Part shown: piece by piece, positions 34,923 to 44,913 of the stretch
Position numbering within the stretch: position 1 is the first letter of the stretch
Layout: each line of letters begins with the position of its first letter
Notes under the pieces: model-generated
What the model saw: the letters and a program-made list of their open reading frames with translations, nothing else
Database searches by the model: none
What the model was told of the DNA's origin: nothing
Translations under genes and position numbers: made by a program
Origin: an uncultured Granulosicoccaceae bacterium
GTDB lineage: Bacteria; Pseudomonadota; Gammaproteobacteria; Granulosicoccales; Granulosicoccaceae
DNA: 64,000 bases
Direction: 5' to 3'
Assembly (NCBI GenBank): GCA_937998875.1
Contig: CALLBO010000006.1
Coordinates: 1 to 64,000, forward strand

Positions 34923-35446
34923 TGTGTTCTCGAGCGTGGTTCTTTGATGGGCGACAGTTTACTGCAATGTCGAATTTTCGACCCGTTTATAGAGTTCAGC
35001 GAGTGCTATGCATAAAAAAAAACAAGTCAGCTTAATAAAAATTGGTCGGTCTAACGGTTAGCCGATAATTTGACGCACTTCACACTTACAGTTCGTCAGG
35101 CACCAGGTGAGGTGCGGCGTGATTTACCTGTTAGAACCTGAATAATACTGGTGGAATTCAAATAAAACGTTGTTTTCACACAACAGCAAAAGTGTTGCAC
35201 TTTTATATCACTTGCTCGGACCAGGGGATCGACTTATTCACACCGGAATGGTTGTGCGGATTTGCTTATAGGAGTTTTAGAAACAAATCAATAGTGTAAT
35301 GAGTGAAGTTGCTAAGTCACTGTATTTAAGAAATTTATTTCGCGGCGATTGGATAATCGTAAATCTAGTATCATGGCGTCGGCCACCCAACGTGGCCAGA
35401 CACTACTTTTTTTTCCACAGAGTTATCCACAGGCAAAGTTCGCTCA
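34923..35446. other. Long divergent intergenic region between hemH and priA
   Basis: About 520 bases are AT-richer than the flanking genes. The only clear site is the DnaA box at 35423-35431. No supported ORF is present; a 63-codon frame at 35299 looks random. Promoters for hemH and priA must lie here, but I cannot pinpoint them. Confidence 0.4.
35423..35431 (+). promoter_or_regulatory. Perfect DnaA-box match upstream of priA
   Basis: TTATCCACA, the high-affinity DnaA consensus, lies 15 bases before the first priA ATG. A weaker TTTTCCACA is at 35412-35420, so the two are adjacent. DnaA could regulate priA; one or two boxes do not make an origin. Confidence 0.5.
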
Positions 35447-37699
35447 ATGCAAGCCAATCTCGACGGCCTATCACCAGAAACACCGTATAGTGACGGAGTG
35501 AAGATAGTGAAGGTCGCCGTGGCGGTGCCATTGTCGAGGACTTTTGATTACCTCCCGCGCGGAGAACTGAAAAACTATCATCCTGGTTGCCGGGTTGTAG
35601 TCCCGTTCGGCAGGTCGACTCGCATCGGTGTGGTTACCGGCACTGGCAACACGACCCTTGTTAAGTCGAAACTGAAAGCCGTAACTGAATTACTCGACCC
35701 GGTTCCCGTGTTGCCAGCAGACATCGTTGAGCTGATTACCTGGGCGGCTTCCTATTATCACCACCCTGTAGGTGAGGCATTTGCCACTGCACTGCCGGTA
35801 CAGTTGCGCAAAGGTTCAAGCAATGAAGTCCAACGACCGGGTGCATATGTAGTAACCGACGCCGGGAAGGAAACCGCTGAGGTAAAACGCGCACCGGCGC
35901 AAACAGCGCTACTAAGGTTTATACAACAGAGTGTTGGTGCAGTAAGTGCGGCCGAGTGCAGATTATTTGATAACCGGTGGTCTACAACGATAAAGCCGCT
36001 TATAAAGAAAGGCCTGGTAGAGAAGATCGTTGCAGATTATCGGCCCGGCAGAGCGCCTGTTTCTATTACATTGAATGAAGAGCAGCGTCTTGCGAGTGAA
36101 AAAATACACGCCAACATTGATAAGTATTACTGCGCTTTGATTGACGGGATAACTGGCAGTGGTAAAACAGAAGTGTATCTCGATGTTGCTAGAACGGTTG
36201 TAAAGTCAGGAGGGCAGGTATTGGTATTGTTGCCCGAGATAGGGCTCACCCCGCAACTTGTCTCACGATTCAGAAATGCGCTTGCCTGTCAGGTTGAGGT
36301 ATTGCACTCAGGGCTTAATGATACCGAGCGAATGCTCGCGTGGCACGCGGCAGCAGATGGTAGCGCACAAGTGTTAATCGGTACACGCTCAGCTGTTTTT
36401 ACACCTATGCCCAGGCTCGAGTTTATAGTTGTAGATGAAGAACACGATGGATCTTTAAAGCAGCAGGATGGTTTCCGTTATCAGGCTCGTGATCTTGCGA
36501 TGATGCGTGCCAGAAAGGCTGCTGTTCCAGTGGTACTAGGCTCTGCAACTCCCTCGCTGGAGTCACTTCATAATGCCTCAAAGGGACTTATCGATACACT
36601 TTATCTGCGCTCTCGTGCTGCGGGTGCGGTGTTACCGAAGATGGCACTTATTGATAGCCGTGGTGGGGATGTTGAACAGGGTTTGTCTAACAGACTTTTG
36701 CTACAGATGAAACAAGTGCTTGAACGCGGCGAACAGGTAATGGTTTTTATCAATCGGCGTGGTTATGCACCGGTATTGATGTGTGAAACCTGCACCAGTA
36801 TCGAAGACTGTAGTCAATGTGATGCGCACATGACTGTTCATGCCAACTCCGGCAGGCTGCGTTGTCATCATTGTGGAGCCGAGCGTGCTATTCCTTTGCA
36901 GTGTGGATCCTGTGAAGCAAGTACCCTGATTAATGTGGGTATGGGCACTGAGCGTATTGATGAATACTTAAGTGAAAAGTTTCCTGATAATAAAGTGTTG
37001 CGCATTGATCGTGACAGCACACGACGTAAAGGTGAATTGCAAAAGCACCTGGCAATGGCGGCTAACGGAGAGGCGCAGATTTTAGTTGGTACGCAAATGC
37101 TTGCTAAAGGGCACAATTTTCCACTCGTGACGCTGGTGGGAATATTGGATGCCGACAGAGGACTGTTCGGTGCAGACTTTCGCTCAGTAGAACAGATGGG
37201 TCAGCTGATATTACAAGTTGCCGGCAGAGCCGGACGCGCGGAAAAACCAGGTACGGTTCTGGTGCAGTCCCGCAACCCCGAACATGAGCTTTTACAACTG
37301 CTGCTGTCTGACGGATATAGTGAATTTGCAAAGCATTTACTCGCAGAGCGTGAGCTGACGGCATGGCCGCCTTATGTTTACATTGCGTTGTTACGCGCTG
37401 AGTCTGCAGAGAAAGCGGCGGCGAGTAAGTTTCTTGGTGAGATCAAGAATCTCATCGGCTCACAGCTTGCGCAAAATTCAGATCTCGCAGAAATCAAATC
37501 ACAACTGTCAGTCTTGGGGCCCGCACACGCACCAATGGAGCGTCTTGCTGGTCGCTATCGGTCACAACTGTTGATCTTGTCGAAAGACAGAAAACCGTTG
37601 CACACGGTGCTTGCGTGGCTTCGCCCGACACTGGAAATGCATCCTTCGGCGCGAAAGGTGCGTTGGTCTTTAGATGTTGACCCCTACGATATGTTGTAA
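35447..37699 (+). CDS. priA: Primosomal protein N' (replication restart helicase)
   Basis: PriA restarts stalled replication forks by unwinding and recruiting the primosome. The 750-aa protein has the N-terminal DNA-binding domain (VAVAVPLSRTFDYLP, GCRVVVPFGRS), Walker A GITGSGKT at 234-241, DEEH box in FIVVDEEHDG, the cysteine-rich zinc module (CETCTSIEDCSQCDAH, CHHCG, CGSCEAS) and GTQMLAKGHNFP plus QVAGRAGRA in the helicase core. ATG 35447 is used; GTG 35498 is a possible start. Confidence 0.97.
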   Translation: MQANLDGLSPETPYSDGVKIVKVAVAVPLSRTFDYLPRGELKNYHPGCRVVVPFGRSTRIGVVTGTGNTTLVKSKLKAVTELLDPVPVLPADIVELITWAASYYHHPVGEAFATALPVQLRKGSSNEVQRPGAYVVTDAGKETAEVKRAPAQTALLRFIQQSVGAVSAAECRLFDNRWSTTIKPLIKKGLVEKIVADYRPGRAPVSITLNEEQRLASEKIHANIDKYYCALIDGITGSGKTEVYLDVARTVVKSGGQVLVLLPEIGLTPQLVSRFRNALACQVEVLHSGLNDTERMLAWHAAADGSAQVLIGTRSAVFTPMPRLEFIVVDEEHDGSLKQQDGFRYQARDLAMMRARKAAVPVVLGSATPSLESLHNASKGLIDTLYLRSRAAGAVLPKMALIDSRGGDVEQGLSNRLLLQMKQVLERGEQVMVFINRRGYAPVLMCETCTSIEDCSQCDAHMTVHANSGRLRCHHCGAERAIPLQCGSCEASTLINVGMGTERIDEYLSEKFPDNKVLRIDRDSTRRKGELQKHLAMAANGEAQILVGTQMLAKGHNFPLVTLVGILDADRGLFGADFRSVEQMGQLILQVAGRAGRAEKPGTVLVQSRNPEHELLQLLLSDGYSEFAKHLLAERELTAWPPYVYIALLRAESAEKAAASKFLGEIKNLIGSQLAQNSDLAEIKSQLSVLGPAHAPMERLAGRYRSQLLILSKDRKPLHTVLAWLRPTLEMHPSARKVRWSLDVDPYDML

Positions 37700-38097
37700 G
37701 TCGGTTACCGCTAGTATCTATATCTAGTGTTTTGAGCAGTTTGGCACCAGTCATGTCCAATTCTCTTTAGGGATTTTATCTGCTGACTTTTCCTTCAGAA
37801 CCTAAAGCGTTAGAATAGGAAGTGCCAGTAAGCGATTGATAAAACAATTGAAAGTGAACGCAGATACGGATATTGTATCGGCTTGGAAAGGAGGCGGAAG
37901 TGCCCGAAATCCGTTGCCGGCGCGAACAAACCGGTCTGCGGCTTGCTGTAAAAACCTGGCGTAGCCCGTAGTTAGGGCTAAAGTTAACGTAATAGTCCGG
38001 TTTCTTGTTGTTTACTGCCAAGTTTGTTGCTGTTTACTGTTAGGAAAATGCGTCAACACCGAGCGCGGCCGTACTGTACTTTAATGAATAGAATCAC
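37700..38097. other. Intergenic region between priA and the SPOR gene
   Basis: About 400 bases with no supported gene. A short TAGCCC/GGGCTA hairpin lies near 37963-37981. An 81-codon minus-strand frame (37776-38021) gives a random-looking peptide. No clear promoter is seen. Confidence 0.4.
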
Positions 38098-38898
38098 ATG
38101 ATCTATCGACAATTACCGAAATTATCGCCGCATCTGTCGCAGAGCGGGGTATCGAAGCTCAGCGGTGCTAAGAGCCGCGGTTCCCAGCAGGGCATCGGGC
38201 AGTGGTGGATGGTGCTTACTATAGGCGTCATGGTCGGCTTTATCTTTGGCTTTATTCTGTTCCTGTCGCGCCTTCCCAATGATCACTATACGCTGGTAGA
38301 AACCGAACGCGGAATTGAACAAATAGATGGCGCTGATGCAGATCAGTTTGTTTTTTACGATAGCCTGTCTGACAGTGATAGCCTGGTACCAAACGCTGAA
38401 GCGAATGAAATGCCATCGTTTACGGTTCGTAGTAATAGTGAAGGTAAGTATGGCGCGGGTGTCAATGAGAGACCCGGTGCAGTTCAGATCGCCGATGAGC
38501 TGACTGTCGGTACTGACGTTGCACCCGTTGAAATTGCTGCTGCCAGTGGTGCGACGATAAGCGCTACCGGAGCCGCTGCGAGTACAGTCCCGAGAGCCCC
38601 GGGCTCTGCCAGTGCTAACAACGGTACTGGAGAAACTGTTGTCAGGCGTGATACAGCTTCCACTTTTTATTATCTGCAAGCCGGGGCGTTTGCAAGTGCC
38701 GATGATGCGAATCGACTGCAACGCAAGCTGGTGCAATCGGGTATGGATGCTTTCATCAATAAAGTTGCTATCGAAGGTAAACGGTGGCATCGCGTTCGGC
38801 TTGGGCCTTTTTATGATTCAGACAGTCTTTACTCTGCCCAGAACCGCCTTGGCCGCAGCGGTGTCAGTTACCTTGTAGTGAAGGTTCAAAAAGGGTAG
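38098..38898 (+). CDS. SPOR-domain protein, FtsN-like
   Basis: This is a 266-aa bitopic inner-membrane protein. A cytoplasmic N-terminus with basic residues precedes one helix (WWMVLTIGVMVGFIFGFILFL), a Ser/Ala-rich periplasmic linker and a C-terminal SPOR domain (FYYLQAGAFASADDANRL, RHRVRLGPF-like WHRVRLGPFYDSDSL). SPOR domains bind denuded septal peptidoglycan, and the layout is that of FtsN. FtsN lies near priA in other gammaproteobacteria, which supports the idea, but sequence alone does not prove orthology. Confidence 0.82.
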   Translation: MIYRQLPKLSPHLSQSGVSKLSGAKSRGSQQGIGQWWMVLTIGVMVGFIFGFILFLSRLPNDHYTLVETERGIEQIDGADADQFVFYDSLSDSDSLVPNAEANEMPSFTVRSNSEGKYGAGVNERPGAVQIADELTVGTDVAPVEIAAASGATISATGAAASTVPRAPGSASANNGTGETVVRRDTASTFYYLQAGAFASADDANRLQRKLVQSGMDAFINKVAIEGKRWHRVRLGPFYDSDSLYSAQNRLGRSGVSYLVVKVQKG

Positions 38899-38958
38899 CA
38901 GCTAAGTTGGCTGGCTATCGCCGGCTAATGACAATACCGCTCACACCGACTGGCTATC

Positions 38959-41900
38959 ATGAGTGACAAAGCCATTGATGTAGTCGCACTTCGTCGTGAG
39001 ATTAAAACGTGTATGGAGTGTGACCAGCACCGTCTGCGGAATCGTTTAAAGCGACTCTCTGATACTGCTGCAGGCAAAGCTACGGTTGATACCGACGCTT
39101 TGAATAAGCTCCGGCAGGCTATTAAAGAATCTGCATCCAGAAGAGCGACGAGGCTCTCCGTATTACCGCAGCCGGACTATCCTGCAGAGTTGCCGATAGT
39201 TCAGCACCGTGATGCGATCATTGAGTCCATTCGCAAGCATCCTGTAACCATTATCTGTGGTGAAACCGGTTCTGGTAAAACAACACAGATTCCCAAGATG
39301 TGTCTTGAAGCCGGCCGTGGAGTTAATGGTTTAATCGGTCATACCCAACCGCGCCGTCTTGCTGCGCGTAGCGTCTCCAGCCGGATAGCATCCGAGTTGA
39401 AATCTGAAGTCGGTAGTACTGTTGGATTTAAAGTTCGCTTTAGTGATCAGGTGTCTTCATCGAGTTACATCAAATTGATGACAGATGGAATTCTGCTGGC
39501 CGAGATTCAGTCTGATCCGTGGTTAAACCAGTATGACACGCTCATCATCGATGAAGCACATGAAAGATCACTGAATATTGATTTTATTCTCGGCTACTTG
39601 AAACGCTTATTGCAAAAGCGCCGTGATTTAAGAGTCATTATTACCTCTGCCACAATTGATCCCGATACTTTCTCAAAACACTTTAATGATGCGCCGATTG
39701 TTCTTGCGCAGGGACGCAGTTACCCGGTTGAAGTGCGTTATCGCCCCTGGGGAGAAAACGAAGAAGACGAGCGCGATCAACCGCAGGCGATATTTGATGC
39801 CTGCGATGAGCTGGCATCTACCGGATCGGGCGACATACTGGTGTTTCTTCCCGGTGAAAGAGATATCAGAGAGGCTGCGGATCATGTAACTAAGGCAAGT
39901 AGTGGCAGTCGTCTGCTGCGTGGTGTTGAAGTTATTCCGTTGCTGGCAAGGTTGTCTGCAGCCGAGCAGGCAAAGATCTTTCAATCGCATAGTGGCAGGC
40001 GAATCGTGCTCGCCACCAATGTAGCTGAAACTTCGTTAACGGTGCCTGGTATACGCTTTGTGGTGGATACCGGTATGGCGCGGGTTTCCCGTTACAGTGT
40101 GCGCAGCAAGGTACAACGTCTGCCGATTGAAAAGGTCTCTCAGGCATCGGCAAATCAGCGCAAAGGTCGTTGTGGTCGTGAAGCTCCGGGGGTATGCATC
40201 AGGCTATATGCGGAAGATGATTTTGATCAACGGCCTGAGTTTACAGAACCTGAAATTTTAAGAACCAACCTCGCCTCGGTTATTTTGCAGATGGAAGTTT
40301 CAAAGCTGGGTCGGGTCGAGGACTTTCCATTTGTGCAGGCACCGGATGCACGCCTTATCAACGATGGCTACCGGTTGTTACTCGAACTAGGTGCGGTAGA
40401 TCACAAAAAGAAACTCACCAAAACGGGACGGCAACTGGCGCGCTTTCCTGTTGATCCACGCTTTGCCCGGATGGTGTTGGCAGCTAAAGAAGAGCACTGT
40501 TTGTCGGAGGTGCTGACAGTGGTCAGCGCACTTTCTGTGCAGGATCCTCGTGAGCGACCGATGAACAAGCAGCAGGCAGCAGATGAGTTGCATGCGGAGT
40601 TCAATCATGAAAAGTCAGACTTTCTATCGATTGTGAATATGTGGGAGTTTTGCCGGGTACAAAGTGATCGTTTGTCTTCAAACCAGTTTCGTAAAATGTG
40701 TAAGCAGCGGTTTTTGTCTTACATGCGAGTGCGGGAGTGGCGTGACATCAGAAGGCAGTTGCAACAAACATTAAAAACTATAAACGCTAAAGAGAATACC
40801 AAAGAAGCAAGTTATGACAGTGTTCACCGTGCATTACTAAGCGGATTGCTTGGCAATATAGCTATCAAGGAAGATCGCAACGAATACCACAGTACTCGTA
40901 ATCGAAAGTTAATGTTGTTTCCGGGGTCCGGTTTGTTCGGTAAAGGCCCCAAGTGGATTATGGCAGCAGAGATTAGCGAAACAACGCGACTATATGCCAG
41001 ATGTGTTGCCGGTATTGATCCGATGTGGGTGGAGTCTGCCGGTGAGTCGCTGTTAAAGCACAGCTATTCGGGTGCTGGCTGGGGTAGAAAAAGAGCGCAG
41101 GTCGGCGCGCTGCGTAAGTCTACGTTGTACGGATTGGTGGTAATTGAAAAGCGCCGTGTGAACTACGGCCCGATCAATCCGGTGGAATCACGGCAGATAT
41201 TCATTCGTGAAGGGCTGGTCGACGGTAACTACAACACACAGGCAAGTTTTTATAAACACAATTTAAAACTGATTGATGAGGTGGTTTCACTGGAGGATAA
41301 AACCCGTCGCAAAGATATTCTTATTGAACCTGAAGAGTTGTTTCAGTTTTACGATGAAATTATTCCAGAAGGAATCTACTCGGGTCCGCAGTTTGAGAAG
41401 TGGCGTGAATCGTATGAAAGAGATGCGCCGCGAGGTTTGTATTTAAGTAAAGAATATCTGGTCAAAGATGAAGACCCGGATATTGATCAAAACGATTTTC
41501 CCGATCAAATGGAATTTTCAGGTCTGGTGCTGCCTCTGAAATATCACTTCAGACCTGGTGCCGGCGACGATGGCGTGACATTAGTGATACCGGCGAGTTT
41601 GTTGAACCGGGTCGAAGCCAAAAAGTGTCAATGGCTGGTGCCGGGTATGCTGGAGGATAAAGTGATTGCAATGATCAAATCGCTGCCAAAGCTTCTACGG
41701 CGTAATTTTGTACCGGCGCCTGACTATGCAGCGCAATCATTGTCGATGATGCAGCAGGACACCAATCAATCACTACTCGATGCGCTATCCCGTGTGTTGC
41801 AGAAGATGACGGGTGTGCACTTAGCAGCGACTGATTGGCAGTTAGAGCAGTTACCGGTACACCTGCTGATGCGTTATGAAATTCTTGATGCCGATGGAAA

Positions 41901-42840
41901 AACCATAGACGAGGGTCGCGATATTGAACGCCTTCAGGCTAAATATGTTGATCAAATAGAAGAAAGCCTTGCCTCTGATTCAGGTAATTCTTTTGAGCGT
42001 ACTGAATTAACAGATTGGAACTTTGGTGATCTGCCGGAATGGGTAGAGGTAAATACCCAGGGTGTCCAAATGAAAGGCTATCCCGCATTGGTTGAGGAGA
42101 CTGGTACGGTCAGCCTGCGCCTGTTTGCGACAGAAGAGGCCGCCAACGGCGCTATGCACAATGGGCTGCGGTTGTTGTATAAAAAGCGCTTGTCAAAAGA
42201 GTTGAAATATTTGATTAAAAATCTACCCGGTATTGACGTGTTGTGCTTAAGGTTTGCATCTATCGGAAAAAGTGATGTGTTGAAGCATGACATTGTGGAT
42301 GCTTGCGTTGACATGGCGTTAATCAATGACAGGCCCTATCCTCGTACCCGGGAAGATTTCATGGTTAATCTTGATCGACATAAAAATGATCTGGTCACAC
42401 ACGCAAACACAATTTGCGAGCAACTCGCGAAGGCGTTTGAAACATACCGTGAAGTATCGAAACGTATGAGTGGTTCAGTATCACTCAGTTGGGTTGAGGC
42501 GGTCGCCGATATTAAAGACCAGATAGCACACCTGGTCTATCCGGGTTTTGTTGTCAAGACACCGGTGGAGAGATTGCGTCGACTGCCGGTTTATTTTAAA
42601 GCCATAGATAAACGTCTGGATGGTCTGGATCGTGAGCCTGATCGGGACCGGCGTCGACGTGCGGAAATTATCCCGGTGTGGGAACGCATTAAAGAGACAG
42701 GGACGAATGCAGAAATCAGTCACATCCGGTGGCTTCTGGAAGAGTTGCGTGTCTCCATATATGCACAGGAACTAGGCACCAGCGATAAAGTGTCGGTGGG
42801 AAGGCTTGAGTCAATGCTGGAGAAAGCTACAAGGCAATAA
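38959..42840 (+). CDS. hrpA: ATP-dependent RNA helicase HrpA
   Basis: HrpA is a large DEAH-box helicase linked to mRNA processing and ribosome rescue. The 1293-aa protein has Walker A GETGSGKT at 101-108, DEAH at 198-201, VITSATIDP (motif III), NVAETSLTVPG and QRKGRCGRE in the second RecA domain, then HA2/OB-fold regions and the C-terminal DUF3418. The full length matches HrpA and distinguishes it from shorter HrpB. It is 60 bases downstream of the SPOR gene. Confidence 0.97.
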   Translation: MSDKAIDVVALRREIKTCMECDQHRLRNRLKRLSDTAAGKATVDTDALNKLRQAIKESASRRATRLSVLPQPDYPAELPIVQHRDAIIESIRKHPVTIICGETGSGKTTQIPKMCLEAGRGVNGLIGHTQPRRLAARSVSSRIASELKSEVGSTVGFKVRFSDQVSSSSYIKLMTDGILLAEIQSDPWLNQYDTLIIDEAHERSLNIDFILGYLKRLLQKRRDLRVIITSATIDPDTFSKHFNDAPIVLAQGRSYPVEVRYRPWGENEEDERDQPQAIFDACDELASTGSGDILVFLPGERDIREAADHVTKASSGSRLLRGVEVIPLLARLSAAEQAKIFQSHSGRRIVLATNVAETSLTVPGIRFVVDTGMARVSRYSVRSKVQRLPIEKVSQASANQRKGRCGREAPGVCIRLYAEDDFDQRPEFTEPEILRTNLASVILQMEVSKLGRVEDFPFVQAPDARLINDGYRLLLELGAVDHKKKLTKTGRQLARFPVDPRFARMVLAAKEEHCLSEVLTVVSALSVQDPRERPMNKQQAADELHAEFNHEKSDFLSIVNMWEFCRVQSDRLSSNQFRKMCKQRFLSYMRVREWRDIRRQLQQTLKTINAKENTKEASYDSVHRALLSGLLGNIAIKEDRNEYHSTRNRKLMLFPGSGLFGKGPKWIMAAEISETTRLYARCVAGIDPMWVESAGESLLKHSYSGAGWGRKRAQVGALRKSTLYGLVVIEKRRVNYGPINPVESRQIFIREGLVDGNYNTQASFYKHNLKLIDEVVSLEDKTRRKDILIEPEELFQFYDEIIPEGIYSGPQFEKWRESYERDAPRGLYLSKEYLVKDEDPDIDQNDFPDQMEFSGLVLPLKYHFRPGAGDDGVTLVIPASLLNRVEAKKCQWLVPGMLEDKVIAMIKSLPKLLRRNFVPAPDYAAQSLSMMQQDTNQSLLDALSRVLQKMTGVHLAATDWQLEQLPVHLLMRYEILDADGKTIDEGRDIERLQAKYVDQIEESLASDSGNSFERTELTDWNFGDLPEWVEVNTQGVQMKGYPALVEETGTVSLRLFATEEAANGAMHNGLRLLYKKRLSKELKYLIKNLPGIDVLCLRFASIGKSDVLKHDIVDACVDMALINDRPYPRTREDFMVNLDRHKNDLVTHANTICEQLAKAFETYREVSKRMSGSVSLSWVEAVADIKDQIAHLVYPGFVVKTPVERLRRLPVYFKAIDKRLDGLDREPDRDRRRRAEIIPVWERIKETGTNAEISHIRWLLEELRVSIYAQELGTSDKVSVGRLESMLEKATRQ

Positions 42841-43119
42841 GGCGGCGGCAATCGCCAGAGCAACAAGGGTGTACAAGCCGACCGAATATTCTCTGGTGTC
42901 GAAGTAGCCCCGGTGATCACAGAAGCAACCATAGAAGTAACAATTAATGCTCGAGCGTCGCGGTCCTGGTCGCGTCTTTTATCTTAGCCGCATTCGTGAC
43001 CGAATAGCTGTTTACTTTGCCAGTCCCGCCACCTATAGTTTTGCTGTAACCCCTCGTACACGGTATCCGGGTTTTCGCGCGAAATCTGGCAGACAGTCAG
43101 GAAGTGGCAACAAACTATA

Positions 43120-44913
43120 ATGAAATCCAGCAATTCTTCAGATCCCGATCACTTTCATCGGGTCGTCGATTGTCAGTGGGGTTGTCCAGCCCACACTGAT
43201 GTCCCCCGCTACATCCGCCAGATCGCTCAAGGTGACTTCACCGGGGCGTACCTCGAAAATCGAAAGTCCAATGTGTTTCCGGGCGTTTTGGGGCGAGTAT
43301 GCGACAGACCGTGTGAGCCTGCGTGCCGACGTGGCAGACTCGATGAGGCGCCGGTAGCAATATGCCGATTGAAGCGGGTAGCCGCAGATCTCTCTGATGA
43401 CATTCGCGATAAACTCCCCCCGAAGGGTAAATCGAACAACAAGCGAATCGCTTGTGTCGGTGCGGGTTGCGCGTCATTGACCGTTGCCAATGATCTTTTG
43501 CCATTAGGCTACGACATCACCATATTCGAGCAACACGATAAGCCTGGTGGCTTGATGCGTACCAACATTCCATCTTTCCGTCTGCCCGCAGAGGTGCTGG
43601 ACGATGAAATTGATTTGATTGTGGAGCGTGGTGTTGATCTGAGACTTAACACCCAAATAGATAGCATGAAACAATTGCTTGAAGAAGGCTTTGATTCCGT
43701 CTTTGTCGGTACAGGTGCGCCGCGTGGTAAAGATCTGGATCTGCCGGGCCGTAACGACACTGATCGGATCCATATTGGTATTGACTGGCTCGAATCTGTG
43801 GCATTCGAACACAGAGATAGCATTGGTGAAAATGTACTCATCATCGGCGTAGGTAACACGGCGATGGACTGTTGCCGATCTGCGCTGCGGCTTGGTGGCA
43901 AAAATGTATCAGTAGTAGCGCGCAAGCCGCGCGGCTGGTTCAAGGCGAGTGCCTGGGAACTTGAGGATGCCGAAGAGGAAAATGTGAATATTCTGGTGAA
44001 TCATTCACCCAAATCTTTTGTTGTTGAAGACGGTGTACTTAAAGGTATGACCTTCGACAAGATGCACTATGAAATTGATGACAAAGGTGAATTGGCGTCA
44101 TCTGAAATTATAGAAGAAGTATTTTTACCTTGTGACGATGTGATACTCGCGATCGGACAGGACAACGCATTCCCGTGGATAGAACGTGATATCGGCTTGT
44201 CATTCAATAAGTGGGATGCACCCGATGTCAATGAGGTCACTCACGGTGTTGAGTTGCCGGGCGTGTTTTTTGGTGGTGACTCCGCCTTTGGACCAAAGAA
44301 TATTATCTGGGCGGTTGAGCATGGCCATCGTGCGGCAATATCTATACACAAATATTGCAGCGGTGAAGATATTTCTGAGCGTCCGCCGCGCGGTATGAAT
44401 CTGTTATCCACCAAAATGGGTATCCACGAGTGGAGTTATTCGAACGACTTTGATGATTCAGAAAGACGACAGATGCGTCATGTTGAACTAACCGAACGTT
44501 TTAAGAATATTCGTATTGAAGTAGAGCTGGGGTTTGATCCGGAACAGACAGCAAAAGAAGTTGAGCGTTGTTTAAATTGCGATATACAAACTGTATTCAC
44601 AGAGAAACTCTGTATTGAATGCGATGCATGTATGGACGTTTGTCCGGTTTACTGTCTGACAATTACCGAAGATGGTGAAGAGGATGATCTGCGTCAACGA
44701 TTGCGTGCCCCGGCGGATAACAAAGATCAGGTGCTGTATGTCTCTGATGCACTGCCGCAGACCGGTAAGGTAATGGTAAAAGATGAAAATCTCTGCATTC
44801 ATTGTGGCTTGTGTGCGGAACGATGTCCCACTGGCGCATGGGATATGCGTAAATCACAACTGAAGATTCCATACGCAAGTAAAACACTTGAAGAAGAAGT
44901 CAATGTCAGCTGA
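43120..44913 (+). CDS. GltD-like flavoprotein with C-terminal 2[4Fe-4S] ferredoxin
   Basis: This 597-aa protein is the likely electron-transfer subunit of the oxidoreductase encoded by the next two genes. The N-terminus carries the GltD-type Fe-S cysteines (CQWGCPAHTDVPRYI, CDRPCEPAC). The middle is a two-dinucleotide-binding FAD/NAD(P) module (ACVGAGCASLTVA and VLIIGVGNTAMDC). The C-terminus has two ferredoxin clusters (CIECDACMDVCP and CIHCGLCAERCP). It should pass electrons between NAD(P)H and the 2-oxoacid enzyme. The alpha subunit gene overlaps its 3' end. Confidence 0.92.
   Translation: MKSSNSSDPDHFHRVVDCQWGCPAHTDVPRYIRQIAQGDFTGAYLENRKSNVFPGVLGRVCDRPCEPACRRGRLDEAPVAICRLKRVAADLSDDIRDKLPPKGKSNNKRIACVGAGCASLTVANDLLPLGYDITIFEQHDKPGGLMRTNIPSFRLPAEVLDDEIDLIVERGVDLRLNTQIDSMKQLLEEGFDSVFVGTGAPRGKDLDLPGRNDTDRIHIGIDWLESVAFEHRDSIGENVLIIGVGNTAMDCCRSALRLGGKNVSVVARKPRGWFKASAWELEDAEEENVNILVNHSPKSFVVEDGVLKGMTFDKMHYEIDDKGELASSEIIEEVFLPCDDVILAIGQDNAFPWIERDIGLSFNKWDAPDVNEVTHGVELPGVFFGGDSAFGPKNIIWAVEHGHRAAISIHKYCSGEDISERPPRGMNLLSTKMGIHEWSYSNDFDDSERRQMRHVELTERFKNIRIEVELGFDPEQTAKEVERCLNCDIQTVFTEKLCIECDACMDVCPVYCLTITEDGEEDDLRQRLRAPADNKDQVLYVSDALPQTGKVMVKDENLCIHCGLCAERCPTGAWDMRKSQLKIPYASKTLEEEVNVS

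Noticed and set aside
35412..35431. Possible chromosomal origin upstream of priA
   Set aside because: Only two DnaA-box-like sites and no dnaA/dnaN, gidA or AT-rich unwinding repeats nearby; more likely gene regulation.
38122..38790. 222-codon minus-strand frame over the SPOR gene
   Set aside because: The plus-strand frame has a membrane helix and SPOR motifs; the antisense peptide has no recognisable feature.
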